A DNA stretch of 64,000 bases, taken from positions 62,001 to 126,000 of the forward strand of contig BJHK01000003.1 in assembly GCA_014192425.1 (NCBI GenBank). Reading direction: 5' to 3'. Below, piece by piece: positions 1 through 10,101 of the stretch (position 1 is the stretch's first letter; every line of letters starts with the position of its first letter). The position numbers and the translations under genes were made by a program. Origin of the DNA: Planctomycetia bacterium. GTDB lineage: Bacteria; Planctomycetota; Planctomycetia; Pirellulales; UBA1268. The notes under the pieces are model-generated. The model had not been told where the DNA came from and did no database searches. It saw only the letters and a list, made by a program, of their open reading frames with translations.

Positions 1-1021
1 CCACGAGGTGCGGACCGGCCGCGGTGAAACGGGCGTCGAAGCGGCGGCTCGCCGTGCCGCCAGCCACGATCTCCGTGATCGTCAGGCCGGGCCGCGGCAC
101 ACCGTCTTCGGCGAGGTCGATCGCCACGTCCCGGGCCGGACCGGTCCCGTCGTTTCGCACCGTGACCTCGAAGGGCACGCTCACGCCCACGGCGGGCACG
201 CCTCCCGCCATCTCCAACCGCTCCAGCGTCAGGTTGCCGGCTGCCGGTCGCTCTGGCGAGGCGCGATTCGCATCCCCGTCGAGGCCGCAATCGACGAACC
301 GGAGCTCGGCGCCCGCGGCCACCAGCCGCTGCAGCGCCGCCTGCATCTCGTCGTCACCCTGCCAGTCGCGGGCCCGAAAGTCGCTCACCAGCCAGACGAT
401 CCGGGCCGCGTCTCCCCCCTCGACGAACCCCGCGACCGCGGCCAGCGGCTGGGCCGGCGACGTCGCGAACGCCCCTGGCAGCCAGCCGGCGATGGCGGAC
501 CGGACCTCTTGGAGAAGCAGCCGGTCGAGCGGCCGGCGCTGCAGGTCGAAACCGGCCCCGCCGGGAGCGACCGCCGAGAAGCGTCCGCAGGTGAACTCTC
601 CCGCCCCTCCCTCGGCGACGGCATCCTCCACGAGCCGCTCCACGAACCGCCGACCGCGATCGAACGCCCGCCCCGCATCCCCCGCCGGCGCGCCGGTCGT
701 GTCGGCCATCGAGACGGTGTCGTCGAGGAGGACGACGTGCGCGGTGCGGCCGGCGCCGAGGAGCCCGCCGATCGCCTGCCGCCAGCGCGGCTGCGCCAGG
801 GCGAGGACGAGCCCGAGGACGATCGCCGTCCGCAGGGCGAGGAGGAGAATCTGCCGGAGCAGGACCCGCGTCCGGTACCGTCGCTGGCTGGCGAGCAGGA
901 ACTCCAGGGCGGCGAACTTCACGCGGCGCTGCCGGAGCAGGTTGATGAGGTGGATCACCAGCGGTGCCGCCACCACGGGCAGGCCCCACCAGAACAGCGT
1001 TGGAAAGTCGAACGTCGGCAT
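1..1021 (-). CDS. BatA-domain membrane protein, partial (3' end outside window)
   Basis: From the ATG at 1019-1021 the minus-strand frame stays open to the left edge, so about 340 residues of a longer protein are visible. The N-terminus carries the BatA signature (FWWGLPVVAAPLVIHLINLL, then KFAALEFLL), a membrane anchor followed by an Arg-rich stretch. A second hydrophobic segment (LRTAIVLGLVLALAQPRW) follows at about residues 60-80. Next comes a strand ending in VLLDDTVSM, resembling a degenerate von Willebrand A metal site. BatA-like proteins are membrane partners of MoxR AAA+ ATPases and DUF58 proteins, and both lie immediately upstream here (32 bp to the DUF58 gene). A GGGA purine run sits 5 nt before the ATG. 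The precise function of such modules in planctomycetes is unknown; family assignment is confident, role is not. Confidence 0.8.
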   Translation of the reverse strand, partial: MPTFDFPTLFWWGLPVVAAPLVIHLINLLRQRRVKFAALEFLLASQRRYRTRVLLRQILLLALRTAIVLGLVLALAQPRWRQAIGGLLGAGRTAHVVLLDDTVSMADTTGAPAGDAGRAFDRGRRFVERLVEDAVAEGGAGEFTCGRFSAVAPGGAGFDLQRRPLDRLLLQEVRSAIAGWLPGAFATSPAQPLAAVAGFVEGGDAARIVWLVSDFRARDWQGDDEMQAALQRLVAAGAELRFVDCGLDGDANRASPERPAAGNLTLERLEMAGGVPAVGVSVPFEVTVRNDGTGPARDVAIDLAEDGVPRPGLTITEIVAGGTASRRFDARFTAAGPHLV

Positions 1022-1921
1022 GGTGATCCCGTCAGCGGCTGCCCATCTCGCACCTACAACGCCAGGCCCGCCCTGCGGGACAGCAGCCGCACGAGGGCGC
1101 CGGCCACGGGCTCGCCGGTGCGGACGAGGGCGTAGTCGCACTGCGCGGCCGCTGCCGCGCCCCGCACCTCCGCCAGGAACGCGGCGAAGGCCTCCAGGTA
1201 GCCGGCCCGCAGGGCGCGCGGATTGCAGGCCAGCCACTCGGGCAGTTCCAGCCCTTCGAACCGGGTCGGGCCCTCGAACGGGAAGTCGATCTCGTCGTCG
1301 TCGAGGACGTGGAGGAGGAGCGGATCGTGTCCCTGCTGGCGGAGCAGCCGGAGGCCGGCGAAGAGCCCGGTCCGATCGCCGAGCACGTCGGAGATGATCG
1401 CCACCATGCCGCGTCGCGGCAGGGTTTCCGCGAGCCGACGCAGCACCGGTAGGAAGGCGGTCGACCGGCCGCCGCGCGGGGCCTCGAGCACGTCGCAGAT
1501 GCCGCCGAGGTGCGACCGGCGCGTCCGCGCCGGCACGCTCGCCCGGACCGCGTCGTCGAAGACCGTGCAGCCGACCGCGTCGCCGTGCGACAGCGCCAGC
1601 CAGGCGAGGCACGCCGCCAGCGTGGCGGCGACGTCGTACTTCGTGGGCCGGTCGGCGCCGACGTAGTCCATGCTCGCCGACCCGTCGACGAGGAGCGTGA
1701 GCCGGAGGTTGCTCTCCTCCTCGTACTCCTTGACGTACAGCCGGTCCTGCCGCCCCCAGACCTTCCAGTCGACGCGGCGCAGGTCGTCGCCGCGAACGTA
1801 CTCCCGGTGCTGCAGGAACTCGACGCTCTGCCCCTTGAACGGGCTCTTGTGGAGGCCGACGAGGGCGCCCTCGACGGCGTCTCGGGCGCGCAGTTCGAGC
1901 CGGGCGATACGGGCGATCGCC

Positions 1922-2962
<1,041 letters not shown>

Positions 2963-3023
2963 GGCGGTCTCCGGGGAACTGGTGGGCGGGCCGGCGCGGC
3001 CGCCGCCCTGGACCATCGTCGCA

Positions 3024-4091
3024 TCAACGCTGGTAGATCGGAAGGGCCGCACCCTGGAGCTGGAGAATCACCAGATTCGTGGCCGTGGTGTAGACCGGCC
3101 CGATGTAGCCCTGCGTCCAGCAGGTTCCGTTGCGATCGCGCTCGGCCTCGGCGAGCAGCTTCTTCTCGACCTGGTCACGATATGACTCCCAGCGCCTGCC
3201 CCCCTCGCGGTACATCACCTGGGCGTAATAGAAGTGGGCGTAGTGCCAGTGGCCGAACGTGTTGTTGCCGATCGACCCCAGGTGCTTGTCGGCGTACTCG
3301 AGCATCCGCGGCACGTGCGTATCGTCGTACTCGCCGGCGTTGAACAGGCAGGCGATGGCCGCGGCCGAGATCGCGGGCCGCCCTCCGCCCCCCTTGGAAC
3401 TGTACTGAACGCCGCCGTCCGCCATCGTGCAGCGGTGGATGTAGGCGATCGCCCGGTCGATCGTCTCTCGCGGCACCGGGATGCCGGCATTGCGGCAGCC
3501 GCGCAGGCCCTGCACCTGGGTGATGGTGGTCGAGCCCTCGTCGAAATCGTTTCCATCCTTGGCGCTGACGTAGCCCCAGCCGCCGTCCTTGGTCTGGGCC
3601 CGACCGGAAAACTCGACCGCCTTCTGGAGGATGCGGACGAGTTCCTCGCGGCGGCGTTCGTCCTCCTCCTCCCCGAGCACCTGCGAAAGGAAGAGCATGG
3701 CGAACCCATGGCCGTAGGTGTAGCGGTCGTCTGTCTTCGGGTCGCCGATCAGGCCGTTGGGCCGGGCCCGGGCGACGACCGCATCGACGGCCCGCCGGAT
3801 CGGCTCGGCGAAGCGGCCCTGGGTCGTGGTGGAGCCCTCCATCAAGAGCGCGGTCCCCGCCAGCGCCGTCATCGCCGTGGGGTAGCGGCCCTCGTTCGCC
3901 GTCCAGCTGCCGCGGCGCGACTGCTGGGCCACGAGCCAGTCCAGCCCCCCCGCCACCGCGCGGTCGACCGCCTGATCGGCAGCCGCGGCCGGCCCCGTGC
4001 AGGCCGCGGCGGCGAGGCAGCCGGCGGCGACGATGCAGCCGACGATCCGGCAGTGGTTGCGTTCGCGACGGGCGGTGCGTGCATGTGGCAT
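3024..4091 (-). CDS. secreted prenyltransferase/squalene-oxidase-repeat protein
   Basis: 355 residues beginning with a signal peptide (hydrophobic core [18 protein letters not shown], cleavage near residue 37). The mature part reads as an alpha/alpha toroid of the squalene cyclase type: [20 protein letters not shown], then repeats with [25 protein letters not shown], a [13 protein letters not shown] segment and [17 protein letters not shown]. The DxDD catalytic motif of true squalene cyclases is not seen, so this is likely a binding or structural relative, a type often found beside MoxR/DUF58 genes in planctomycetes. GAGGAAG lies 8 nt before the ATG. A 61-bp gap separates it from moxR, on the same strand, so the block 1-4091 may be one operon. 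Confidence 0.8.
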   Translation of the reverse strand: MPHARTARRERNHCRIVGCIVAAGCLAAAACTGPAAAADQAVDRAVAGGLDWLVAQQSRRGSWTANEGRYPTAMTALAGTALLMEGSTTTQGRFAEPIRRAVDAVVARARPNGLIGDPKTDDRYTYGHGFAMLFLSQVLGEEEDERRREELVRILQKAVEFSGRAQTKDGGWGYVSAKDGNDFDEGSTTITQVQGLRGCRNAGIPVPRETIDRAIAYIHRCTMADGGVQYSSKGGGGRPAISAAAIACLFNAGEYDDTHVPRMLEYADKHLGSIGNNTFGHWHYAHFYYAQVMYREGGRRWESYRDQVEKKLLAEAERDRNGTCWTQGYIGPVYTTATNLVILQLQGAALPIYQR

Positions 4092-4124
4092 GACGATGGC
4101 TTCCTCGCTGCAGGCTCCGGCGGG

Positions 4125-7100
4125 TCAGCGGTTCGCGGGCCGGCGCAGAGCCTTTTCCAGCCACTCGTCCCAGTTCTCGGCCGGCCGTGGCGGCCGCGTG
4201 GCAGACTGGTGGGGCGTTCGTGGCGACACCGGCTCCCCGCTGAACTGGAGGACGACCTGTTGCCCGTCCCCGCCGCGGCTGCGCAGCGTGATCTTCCGCG
4301 CCGCCGGATCGCCCGTCATGTCGCAGCCGTAGAGGAGGTGCGGCTGGACCCTGATCCGGTCATCCTCGAAGACCGCGTGGCCAGTGCGCTTGTCGAGACA
4401 GAGCACGCTGAGCTGGGTGGTGTCGCGGGCCCGTGAGCCCTGTATCTGCCGGCAGAACAGGAGCAGTGGCAGGCCGGCCGGTTGCAGCGGATGGACCGCG
4501 TGGTGCGCGACGGTCGCCGGGACGCTCCACAACGGGGCGCCGGTCGAGGCGTCGACGGCCCACACCCAGTACGAGAGCATCTGGCCGTCATGCCCGGAGA
4601 GCATCGTCTGTTGGAGGGGAATGATCGAGGCCGGCTCGATCCCTTCCGCATCGTCGGACCGGCGGCCCGCGAGCACGAGCAGCCGGTCCTGCCACGGCAC
4701 GATCTGCAACTCGTCGAAGCGGTCGGGCATGTCGCCGAGTTCCGTCCGGAAGCCGACCGCCTGTCGCGACACGTCGAGGAGCGTGAGCGTGCCCGAGGGC
4801 TCGAGGACCACCACCTGGCCGGGGCCGGCCGCGCGGATCCGGGCCGCTCCGGCGAACGTCCCGAGGGGCCGCCGCGTGCCGGCCGCCGTGTCCCAGACCT
4901 CGACCGCGACGCTGTCCGCCTGCCCGCCATCCTGCCCGCCCTCGGCGTCGGCTCCGGGGGCGATCGCCAGCAGCAGGCGACCGGTCGCGAACAGGCGCTG
5001 ACGACGGTCGGGCAGATCGACGTCGCGAAGGATCCGGCCATCGGCCATGGCGAACACCACCGACCTGCGGCCGTCGGGCGTGCAGACGCAGACGATGTCC
5101 TCGTCGGCGAGCAGTTCGCTGGCCGGCGGGAGCCGGTGGCGCCGCCAGAGCGGCGCGCCACTGACCGGATCGAGCAGCGACAACGACCGCCCCTCGTAGA
5201 CGGGGACACCCGAGATCCGCGGACCGCACCAGATCGCCGTGCTGGCGGCGACCACGGGATCCTCCGGTTCGGTGATCCGCATGCCCAGCGGGATGCCACC
5301 CTGCCGGTGGATGCCACCGACCGGCGGTCGGTGGCGAACCGGAAACAGCGGCTGTCCCGTTCGGCCGGCGGGCGCGCCGGTCGTCCACAGGCGACGGTTG
5401 CCCAGCGCATCGCCCACGGCGAACGCCGAGATCATCCCCCCGGCCCGGACGTACACGACCCGTCCCTGCGCGACTGCCTCGATCGACGCCGCGAACGCCC
5501 CGGGAACGAACGGGCCGAGATCGGTGCGATCCAGCGCGAGCGGTTCTCCCCGGGGACGGCCAAACCCGTCGAGCACCGCGAGCCGCGACAGCTGCTGGTC
5601 GTATGCCAGGGAGATGCCCGGCAGGAGCGACTCGCGCGTCGCCTCGACCGTCACCGGCAGATGCCGCGCCCGCGCGTCCTCCGCGCCGCCCCGGCGGTCG
5701 ACGCCCGGCCGCTGCGACTTGACCCGGCCCAGCGGCCAGGCCGCGAGCAACGCCTCCGAGCCGTCGTCCCCGGCCGCCGCGGCCAGTGCCGCGCCGGCTG
5801 TCTTCCGCTGCGCGCTATCTCCCCTGCGGGCGAGCTCGAGAAGGCACAGATCCCTGCGCACCGGGTCGAGGGAGGCGTTGACGCCACCCGCTCGTCCGAA
5901 GGCAAATCGTTCCCGGGCGGCAAGCCCCGCCGGCAGCGCACCGCATCCGCCCGCCAGCGATTCGAGGCGACGCAGGCGCGCCGCGGGTTCCGCCGTCGCG
6001 TCGGCCGCGGCAACGGCCGCGGCGAGGAACACATCGATCGCGGCGGCGAGTTCGCCCTCCGCACCGCTCCGCAGCCGTTCCAGCCGACCCTGGAACCAGG
6101 CGCGATCGGTGATCCGCGCGCGGCGGTCGGTCTGATCGACGACGAGCTCGCCGGGCACCTCGCGCGGCATCGTCAACAGGTCACGACACACCTCCCAGGC
6201 GGCGGCGCGCTGCTCCGTCCGCAGAAATCCGTCGACGATCTCCCGGGCCGCGGCCTGGATGGCCGGCCCGGTGCCGGCCCGCCCGGCAATTGCCTGCCAG
6301 AACGGGGCTGCGGCGGCGAAATCGCGATCGCTCGCGACCGCAAGCGCCGCCGCCAATTCGTCCGGTGGCAGGCTGCCGGGCGCGGACCGTTCGGCGGTCA
6401 ACAACCCCTTCAGTCCAGCCGCGATCCGGCCACCGTCGATGGCCAGTTGGCCGCCCCAGTGCGCGGCCCAGGCGTCATCCGCCCGCTCTCGGGCGGCGGT
6501 CTCGACCCGCGGCTCCAGCGCCCCGACCTGGTGGAACACATCGAGGAAGTCGGTGCCGACCGCGATCATCTCACCGCGATAGGCGACGAGGTTGCCCGGC
6601 ACGGCACCGCCGCGGGCGGGGGACCGGCCCGCGATCGTCCCGTCGGCGAGTGCGATCTCGATCACTTCGGGGACATCGAGCGGAAGCAGGAGGCGGTCGG
6701 CCGTGAGGACGCCGCGGCCGCTGGGCGCCGCCCCATCGGCATCGAAGCCGCACTTCCACAGGCCGCGACCGGTGCCCAGATCGATCGCCTCGACGCCGCG
6801 CTGGCCGACGACGATCACTCGATCAGCGACGACGCCCGCCACGTTCAGGAGGCGGCGATCGCGGGGCAGCGTCCAGCGCACCGCACCGTCCCGAAGGTCG
6901 AGGCAGATGAGTTCGTCGGCATCGTGCGGCGTGAGCAGGACGCGGTCGCCGGCGATGATCGGCCCGTCATCGCGCCACCTGTCCGCATCGGCCGGCGTGT
7001 CGCCGCGGGCCTGGCCCGCGATCCCGGCCCGCCCCGGCAGCCGGCCGCGAAACCCCTCGGGACGGGCCGGCGCGTCCCGCTGGCTGCGCCGGTATTCGTG

Positions 7101-8846
7101 GGCCCAGCGGAGCGTCCGGCTCGTCAGATCGACGGCCACGACGGAGCCGGTGCCCAACGGGCAGACGAGGACGCCGCCTCCAAGCGCCGGTGCGAGTCCG
7201 GCCCGTTGCCGCCACCGCGATTCACCGGGCCTGATGGCCTGCCCCTCGTCCAGTTCGGTGAGCGGCTGCGACCACTCCACACGACCATCGCCGGAGCGCA
7301 GCACGTCGAGCCTGACTTCCCCCCCCTCCTCGACCAGCACGAAGAGCCGGTCCGCCACCACCAGCGGCGCTCCCATGAACCAGGCGTTCGACGTCGCCGC
7401 GCCGGCCGTCAGCCCCGCCGTCGCCGGAAGCCGCCAGCGGAGCCGGCCGCGGCCGCGAATCTCATAGGCGGAGAGCGTGTTGCCCCCCTGCCACGTGGTC
7501 GCCCGGGGGCGGCCTGGGAACGGGTCGAACGCCAGGCCGCCGATCGTCAGGAACGCGTCCGGGTGGCTGTCGATCGCGAACACCAGCCGGCCATCGCTCG
7601 ACAGGCTGCCATCGGTCAGATTGTCGAAGGCCCGGGGCAGGCGGCCGCGGATCTGTTCCTCGGCCTCGTCGGCATCGACGGAAACGGCGCCCGGCTGCAG
7701 CCAGACCCGCTTCCCGGTCGAGAAGTCGACCGCCATCACGCCGAGCGGCGTGCGCATCAGGATCGTGCCGTCGACAGCCAGCGGAAGCGTGGCGGGAAAC
7801 AGCGGGACGTCCTGGTCGGCAAAAGCCTGCCGGCGGCCTTCGAGGAGGCGGCCTTCCGTCGGGTGACGCGCCACGGGTACGCGGTAGCGGGCCGCCAGCA
7901 GCGGACGCGAGGCAGCCGCGAGCCCGTTCCGCGTCGCGGCTCCGCGCGGCTGCCGCCAATCCCCTTCCGGCGCCGCACCGCCACCGATCGGACCGAAGAC
8001 CTCGTCGAGCCAGCGCCCCTCCTGCCCGGCCGAAAATGAGAGGGGCTGGTCGCGGCCGGCAATGCGCACCGTCCCCCGCGCGGCGGTGCGGGCCCGCTCG
8101 AGGGCCGCAGCCGCCGCGGGTGCATCGCCGGTCGCGCGGCAGGCCCAGGCCCGCATCACCGACAGCGTCGGCTCGAGGCTGGCGGCAACCTCGTCCGCCG
8201 ACAGGCGATCGAGCCAGGCTGCCGCGGCAAGCGGCTGACCGGCTTCGATCGCTTGCAGCGCCGCGAGCAGCGCTGCCTCGCGGCCCGCGGCCGTGTGCAT
8301 CCAGCGCCGGGCCACGGCGACGATCCCCTCCGCATCGTCGCGGGCGATGGCCTCCGTCAAAGACCGCTCGGCGTGTCGACGAAACTGCGCCTCGTACGCA
8401 TCGCGGCCGGCCTTGGGCAACGCCGCGACGAGTCGCGCTGCCTCGGCCTTGATGCTCGCGATGGTCGCCCCTTCCCGCCGGGGCGTCGAACCGCGCGGCA
8501 CGAAGGCGTCCCGATCAGCGGCGAGCAGCTCGTCGAGCAGCGTCACGGCATCGCTCCAGCGCTCGGCATCCGCCAGCCGCTTCGCCCTGTCCAACTGGCG
8601 CTCACGCCCGCGATCGCTGGGCAGGAAGACCCCGCGGTCGTCGTCGGCGCCGCGGTCGTCATCGGCAGCGGCGGGCTCCGCGACGTCCGGCGGCTCGGCG
8701 GCCCGGGCCGCCGGAACAAGGGGCATGGACGGCCCGGCCCAGAGGATCACGGCCAGCGATGCCGCGACGGACCGTCGGAGCCGAACCGCAGCCGAGAAGC
8801 GGCCGGCAGCGGCCAGGTCCCGCATGGCATGTCGAGGACGAAGCAT
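4125..8846 (-). CDS. giant secreted PQQ-type beta-propeller protein
   Basis: About 1573 residues from the ATG at 8844-8846. The N-terminus has basic residues and a hydrophobic segment (RRSVAASLAVILWAGPSM) ending in ARAAEPPD, a secretion signal. Residues about 60-300 are Ala-rich and helical, TPR-like. The rest contains many propeller blades of the PQQ/WD40-like type: VDGTILMRTPLGVMAVDF, GKRVWLQPGAVSVD, VLVCPLGTGSVVAVDLTSR, ICLDLRDGAVRWTLPRDR, VIVVGQRGVEAIDLGTGRGL, and near the C-terminus VEVWDTAAGTRRPLGTF and VWAVDASTGAPLWSVP. Such proteins are thought to be extracytoplasmic scaffolds or lost-cofactor dehydrogenase relatives; no enzymatic residues could be pinned. Longer starts at 8918 or 9077 lack a signal-like N-terminus. 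The Shine-Dalgarno sequence is weak, so the start is moderately certain. Confidence 0.75.
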   Translation of the reverse strand: MLRPRHAMRDLAAAGRFSAAVRLRRSVAASLAVILWAGPSMPLVPAARAAEPPDVAEPAAADDDRGADDDRGVFLPSDRGRERQLDRAKRLADAERWSDAVTLLDELLAADRDAFVPRGSTPRREGATIASIKAEAARLVAALPKAGRDAYEAQFRRHAERSLTEAIARDDAEGIVAVARRWMHTAAGREAALLAALQAIEAGQPLAAAAWLDRLSADEVAASLEPTLSVMRAWACRATGDAPAAAAALERARTAARGTVRIAGRDQPLSFSAGQEGRWLDEVFGPIGGGAAPEGDWRQPRGAATRNGLAAASRPLLAARYRVPVARHPTEGRLLEGRRQAFADQDVPLFPATLPLAVDGTILMRTPLGVMAVDFSTGKRVWLQPGAVSVDADEAEEQIRGRLPRAFDNLTDGSLSSDGRLVFAIDSHPDAFLTIGGLAFDPFPGRPRATTWQGGNTLSAYEIRGRGRLRWRLPATAGLTAGAATSNAWFMGAPLVVADRLFVLVEEGGEVRLDVLRSGDGRVEWSQPLTELDEGQAIRPGESRWRQRAGLAPALGGGVLVCPLGTGSVVAVDLTSRTLRWAHEYRRSQRDAPARPEGFRGRLPGRAGIAGQARGDTPADADRWRDDGPIIAGDRVLLTPHDADELICLDLRDGAVRWTLPRDRRLLNVAGVVADRVIVVGQRGVEAIDLGTGRGLWKCGFDADGAAPSGRGVLTADRLLLPLDVPEVIEIALADGTIAGRSPARGGAVPGNLVAYRGEMIAVGTDFLDVFHQVGALEPRVETAARERADDAWAAHWGGQLAIDGGRIAAGLKGLLTAERSAPGSLPPDELAAALAVASDRDFAAAAPFWQAIAGRAGTGPAIQAAAREIVDGFLRTEQRAAAWEVCRDLLTMPREVPGELVVDQTDRRARITDRAWFQGRLERLRSGAEGELAAAIDVFLAAAVAAADATAEPAARLRRLESLAGGCGALPAGLAARERFAFGRAGGVNASLDPVRRDLCLLELARRGDSAQRKTAGAALAAAAGDDGSEALLAAWPLGRVKSQRPGVDRRGGAEDARARHLPVTVEATRESLLPGISLAYDQQLSRLAVLDGFGRPRGEPLALDRTDLGPFVPGAFAASIEAVAQGRVVYVRAGGMISAFAVGDALGNRRLWTTGAPAGRTGQPLFPVRHRPPVGGIHRQGGIPLGMRITEPEDPVVAASTAIWCGPRISGVPVYEGRSLSLLDPVSGAPLWRRHRLPPASELLADEDIVCVCTPDGRRSVVFAMADGRILRDVDLPDRRQRLFATGRLLLAIAPGADAEGGQDGGQADSVAVEVWDTAAGTRRPLGTFAGAARIRAAGPGQVVVLEPSGTLTLLDVSRQAVGFRTELGDMPDRFDELQIVPWQDRLLVLAGRRSDDAEGIEPASIIPLQQTMLSGHDGQMLSYWVWAVDASTGAPLWSVPATVAHHAVHPLQPAGLPLLLFCRQIQGSRARDTTQLSVLCLDKRTGHAVFEDDRIRVQPHLLYGCDMTGDPAARKITLRSRGGDGQQVVLQFSGEPVSPRTPHQSATRPPRPAENWDEWLEKALRRPANR

Positions 8847-9071
8847 GGCACCATCCCACGGAACCCGGGCCGCGGTTTCGGTCACGCCTATTGGTCGATC
8901 CGAAACCGCCTTCGGCATCGTAGCAGGCCCGGGGAATCGCGGGAAAAGACGGGGAAATGGCGGTCCAACCCGGTCGGCCGGCGTGTCACACCAGGCCCGC
9001 CGGAACGCCCCGGAAGCCGCCGACCGGCGGGAAAAACAGGGTATTTCTGGCGATTGCACCGGTTTTTCGGG

Positions 9072-9099
9072 TTGCAATTTCGATTTCAGGTCGTCTAAT
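9072..9099 (+). promoter_or_regulatory. candidate sigma70-type promoter of the HU gene
   Basis: TTGCAA at 9072-9077, a 16-nt spacer, and TCTAAT at 9094-9099 (5 of 6 matches to the -10 consensus) in a locally AT-richer stretch. The start of transcription would fall near 9106, giving an mRNA leader of about 82 nt before the HU start codon. Confidence 0.55.
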
Positions 9100-9111
9100 C
9101 GGCGTTCTGTT

Positions 9112-9132
9112 CGGCCTTTCGGGCCGGTTTTT
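9112..9132 (+). promoter_or_regulatory. terminator-like hairpin in the HU mRNA leader
   Basis: CGGCC, loop TTTCG, GGCCG, then G and five T. It looks like a short intrinsic terminator but sits a few nucleotides after the predicted transcription start of the HU gene. It could be an attenuator, an mRNA-stabilising 5' hairpin, or the end of an unseen short transcript. A 5-bp stem is weak for a stand-alone terminator. Confidence 0.4.
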
Positions 9133-9187
9133 GTCGCGGCGGGGGTCCTGCCGCACGCAATTTTTCCACTGTTTGGAGGGTGTCGAG

Positions 9188-9517
9188 ATGGCGAAGAAGT
9201 CTGGTAGCAAGCCCCTGACGAAGACGGAGATCATGCGGAACATCTCCGAAACCACGGGTCTGCAGAAGAAGGACGTGGTGGCGGTCCTCGAGTCGCTGAC
9301 CCACGAGATTCACAAGGCGCTGAAGGGATCGGGCATCGGTGTGTTCTCGATCCCGGGCCTCGTCAAGATCGAGCGCAAGAAGGTTCCCGCCAAGCCGGCC
9401 CAGAAGGGTGTCAAGAACCCCTTCACCGGCGAGCTCCAGGATCGGCCGGCGAAGCCGGCGAGCGTGAAGGTCCGTGTCCGGGCCCTCAAGAACCTCAAGT
9501 CGATGGTTGCCGGCTGA
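9188..9517 (+). CDS. HU-family DNA-binding protein
   Basis: 109 residues. It starts MAKKSGSKPLTKTEIMRN, and then shows the HU/IHF fold: helices 1-2 (SETTGLQKKDVVAVLESL), then IHKALKGSGIGVFSIPGLVKI, and the DNA-binding arm with KNPFTGELQDRPAKPASVKV. HU proteins bend and compact DNA as dimers. The arm has a basic, slightly extended character (ERKKVPAKPAQKGVKNP) seen in planctomycete and chlamydial relatives. A good Shine-Dalgarno sequence (GGAGGG) lies 7 nt before the ATG; an in-frame upstream extension to 8957 has no ribosome site and is rejected. The gene has its own promoter candidate and a strong terminator, so it is monocistronic. Confidence 0.95.
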   Translation: MAKKSGSKPLTKTEIMRNISETTGLQKKDVVAVLESLTHEIHKALKGSGIGVFSIPGLVKIERKKVPAKPAQKGVKNPFTGELQDRPAKPASVKVRVRALKNLKSMVAG

Positions 9518-9572
9518 GCCGCCGCACTCGCGCAGCGTCCTCACTCGCTGCCGATCGACGCGAATCATGGGC

Positions 9573-9606
9573 GGGCGGTGCCGCGAGGCGCCGCCCGTTT
9601 CTTTTT
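9573..9606 (+). terminator. intrinsic terminator of the HU gene
   Basis: A 10-bp stem GGGCGGTGCC / GGCGCCGCCC with a GCGA tetraloop (GNRA class), then GTTTC and TTTTT, 55 bp after the HU stop codon. One G-U pair. Confidence 0.85.
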
Positions 9607-9935
9607 CCGGCCGCGTCCGGGCGCGGATTGTCCTTCGACTGACATCGCCCCTAGCATTCACCAACGGGGGGGGGTCGAAGTTGAGCCGACGTCGCGAATC
9701 CCGGTGCATGAACGCCCCCGCATGCGGCCCCGGACAGGAAGCCTCGTCCTGGAGACAGGCGGGCATTCCATGCTCAATCGCAGCGCCGGGGTGATCGGCC
9801 ACGCCCCGCCTTCTATGGCTGGCTGAAGATGACCGGCCTGACCGACGACCAGATCAGCGCCCACCGGGAAACCGCCCGCCACGGAGCCGTGACCGGCGGG
9901 GCCGGCCACGGCGTTTGGGCGCGGGGCGCGAAGAG
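9607..9935. other. gene-free stretch between HU and tRNA-Phe
   Basis: About 330 bp with no supported gene. Open frames here have no family signature or ribosome site; one minus-strand frame reads through the tRNA. It contains a run of ten G at about 9665-9674. No clear promoter was recognised. Confidence 0.6.
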
Positions 9936-10008
<73 letters not shown>

Positions 10009-10101
10009 GAAGGACGGGCGTGGGCCCGATCCGACGCCTTTTCCTAGGCTGTCGGCGGCCGACTGTCAACGCACGGCCGCCACGTGCGCCCGTCGCGACG
10101 G

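Noticed and set aside
4482-8039. A 1185-codon plus-strand open frame over the beta-propeller gene
   Set aside because: Antisense shadow of repeated propeller blades; Arg/Pro/Asp-rich without domain signal or ribosome site.
9112-9132. Terminator of an upstream plus-strand gene
   Set aside because: No plus-strand gene ends before it; the neighbour on the left is on the minus strand and starts at 8846.
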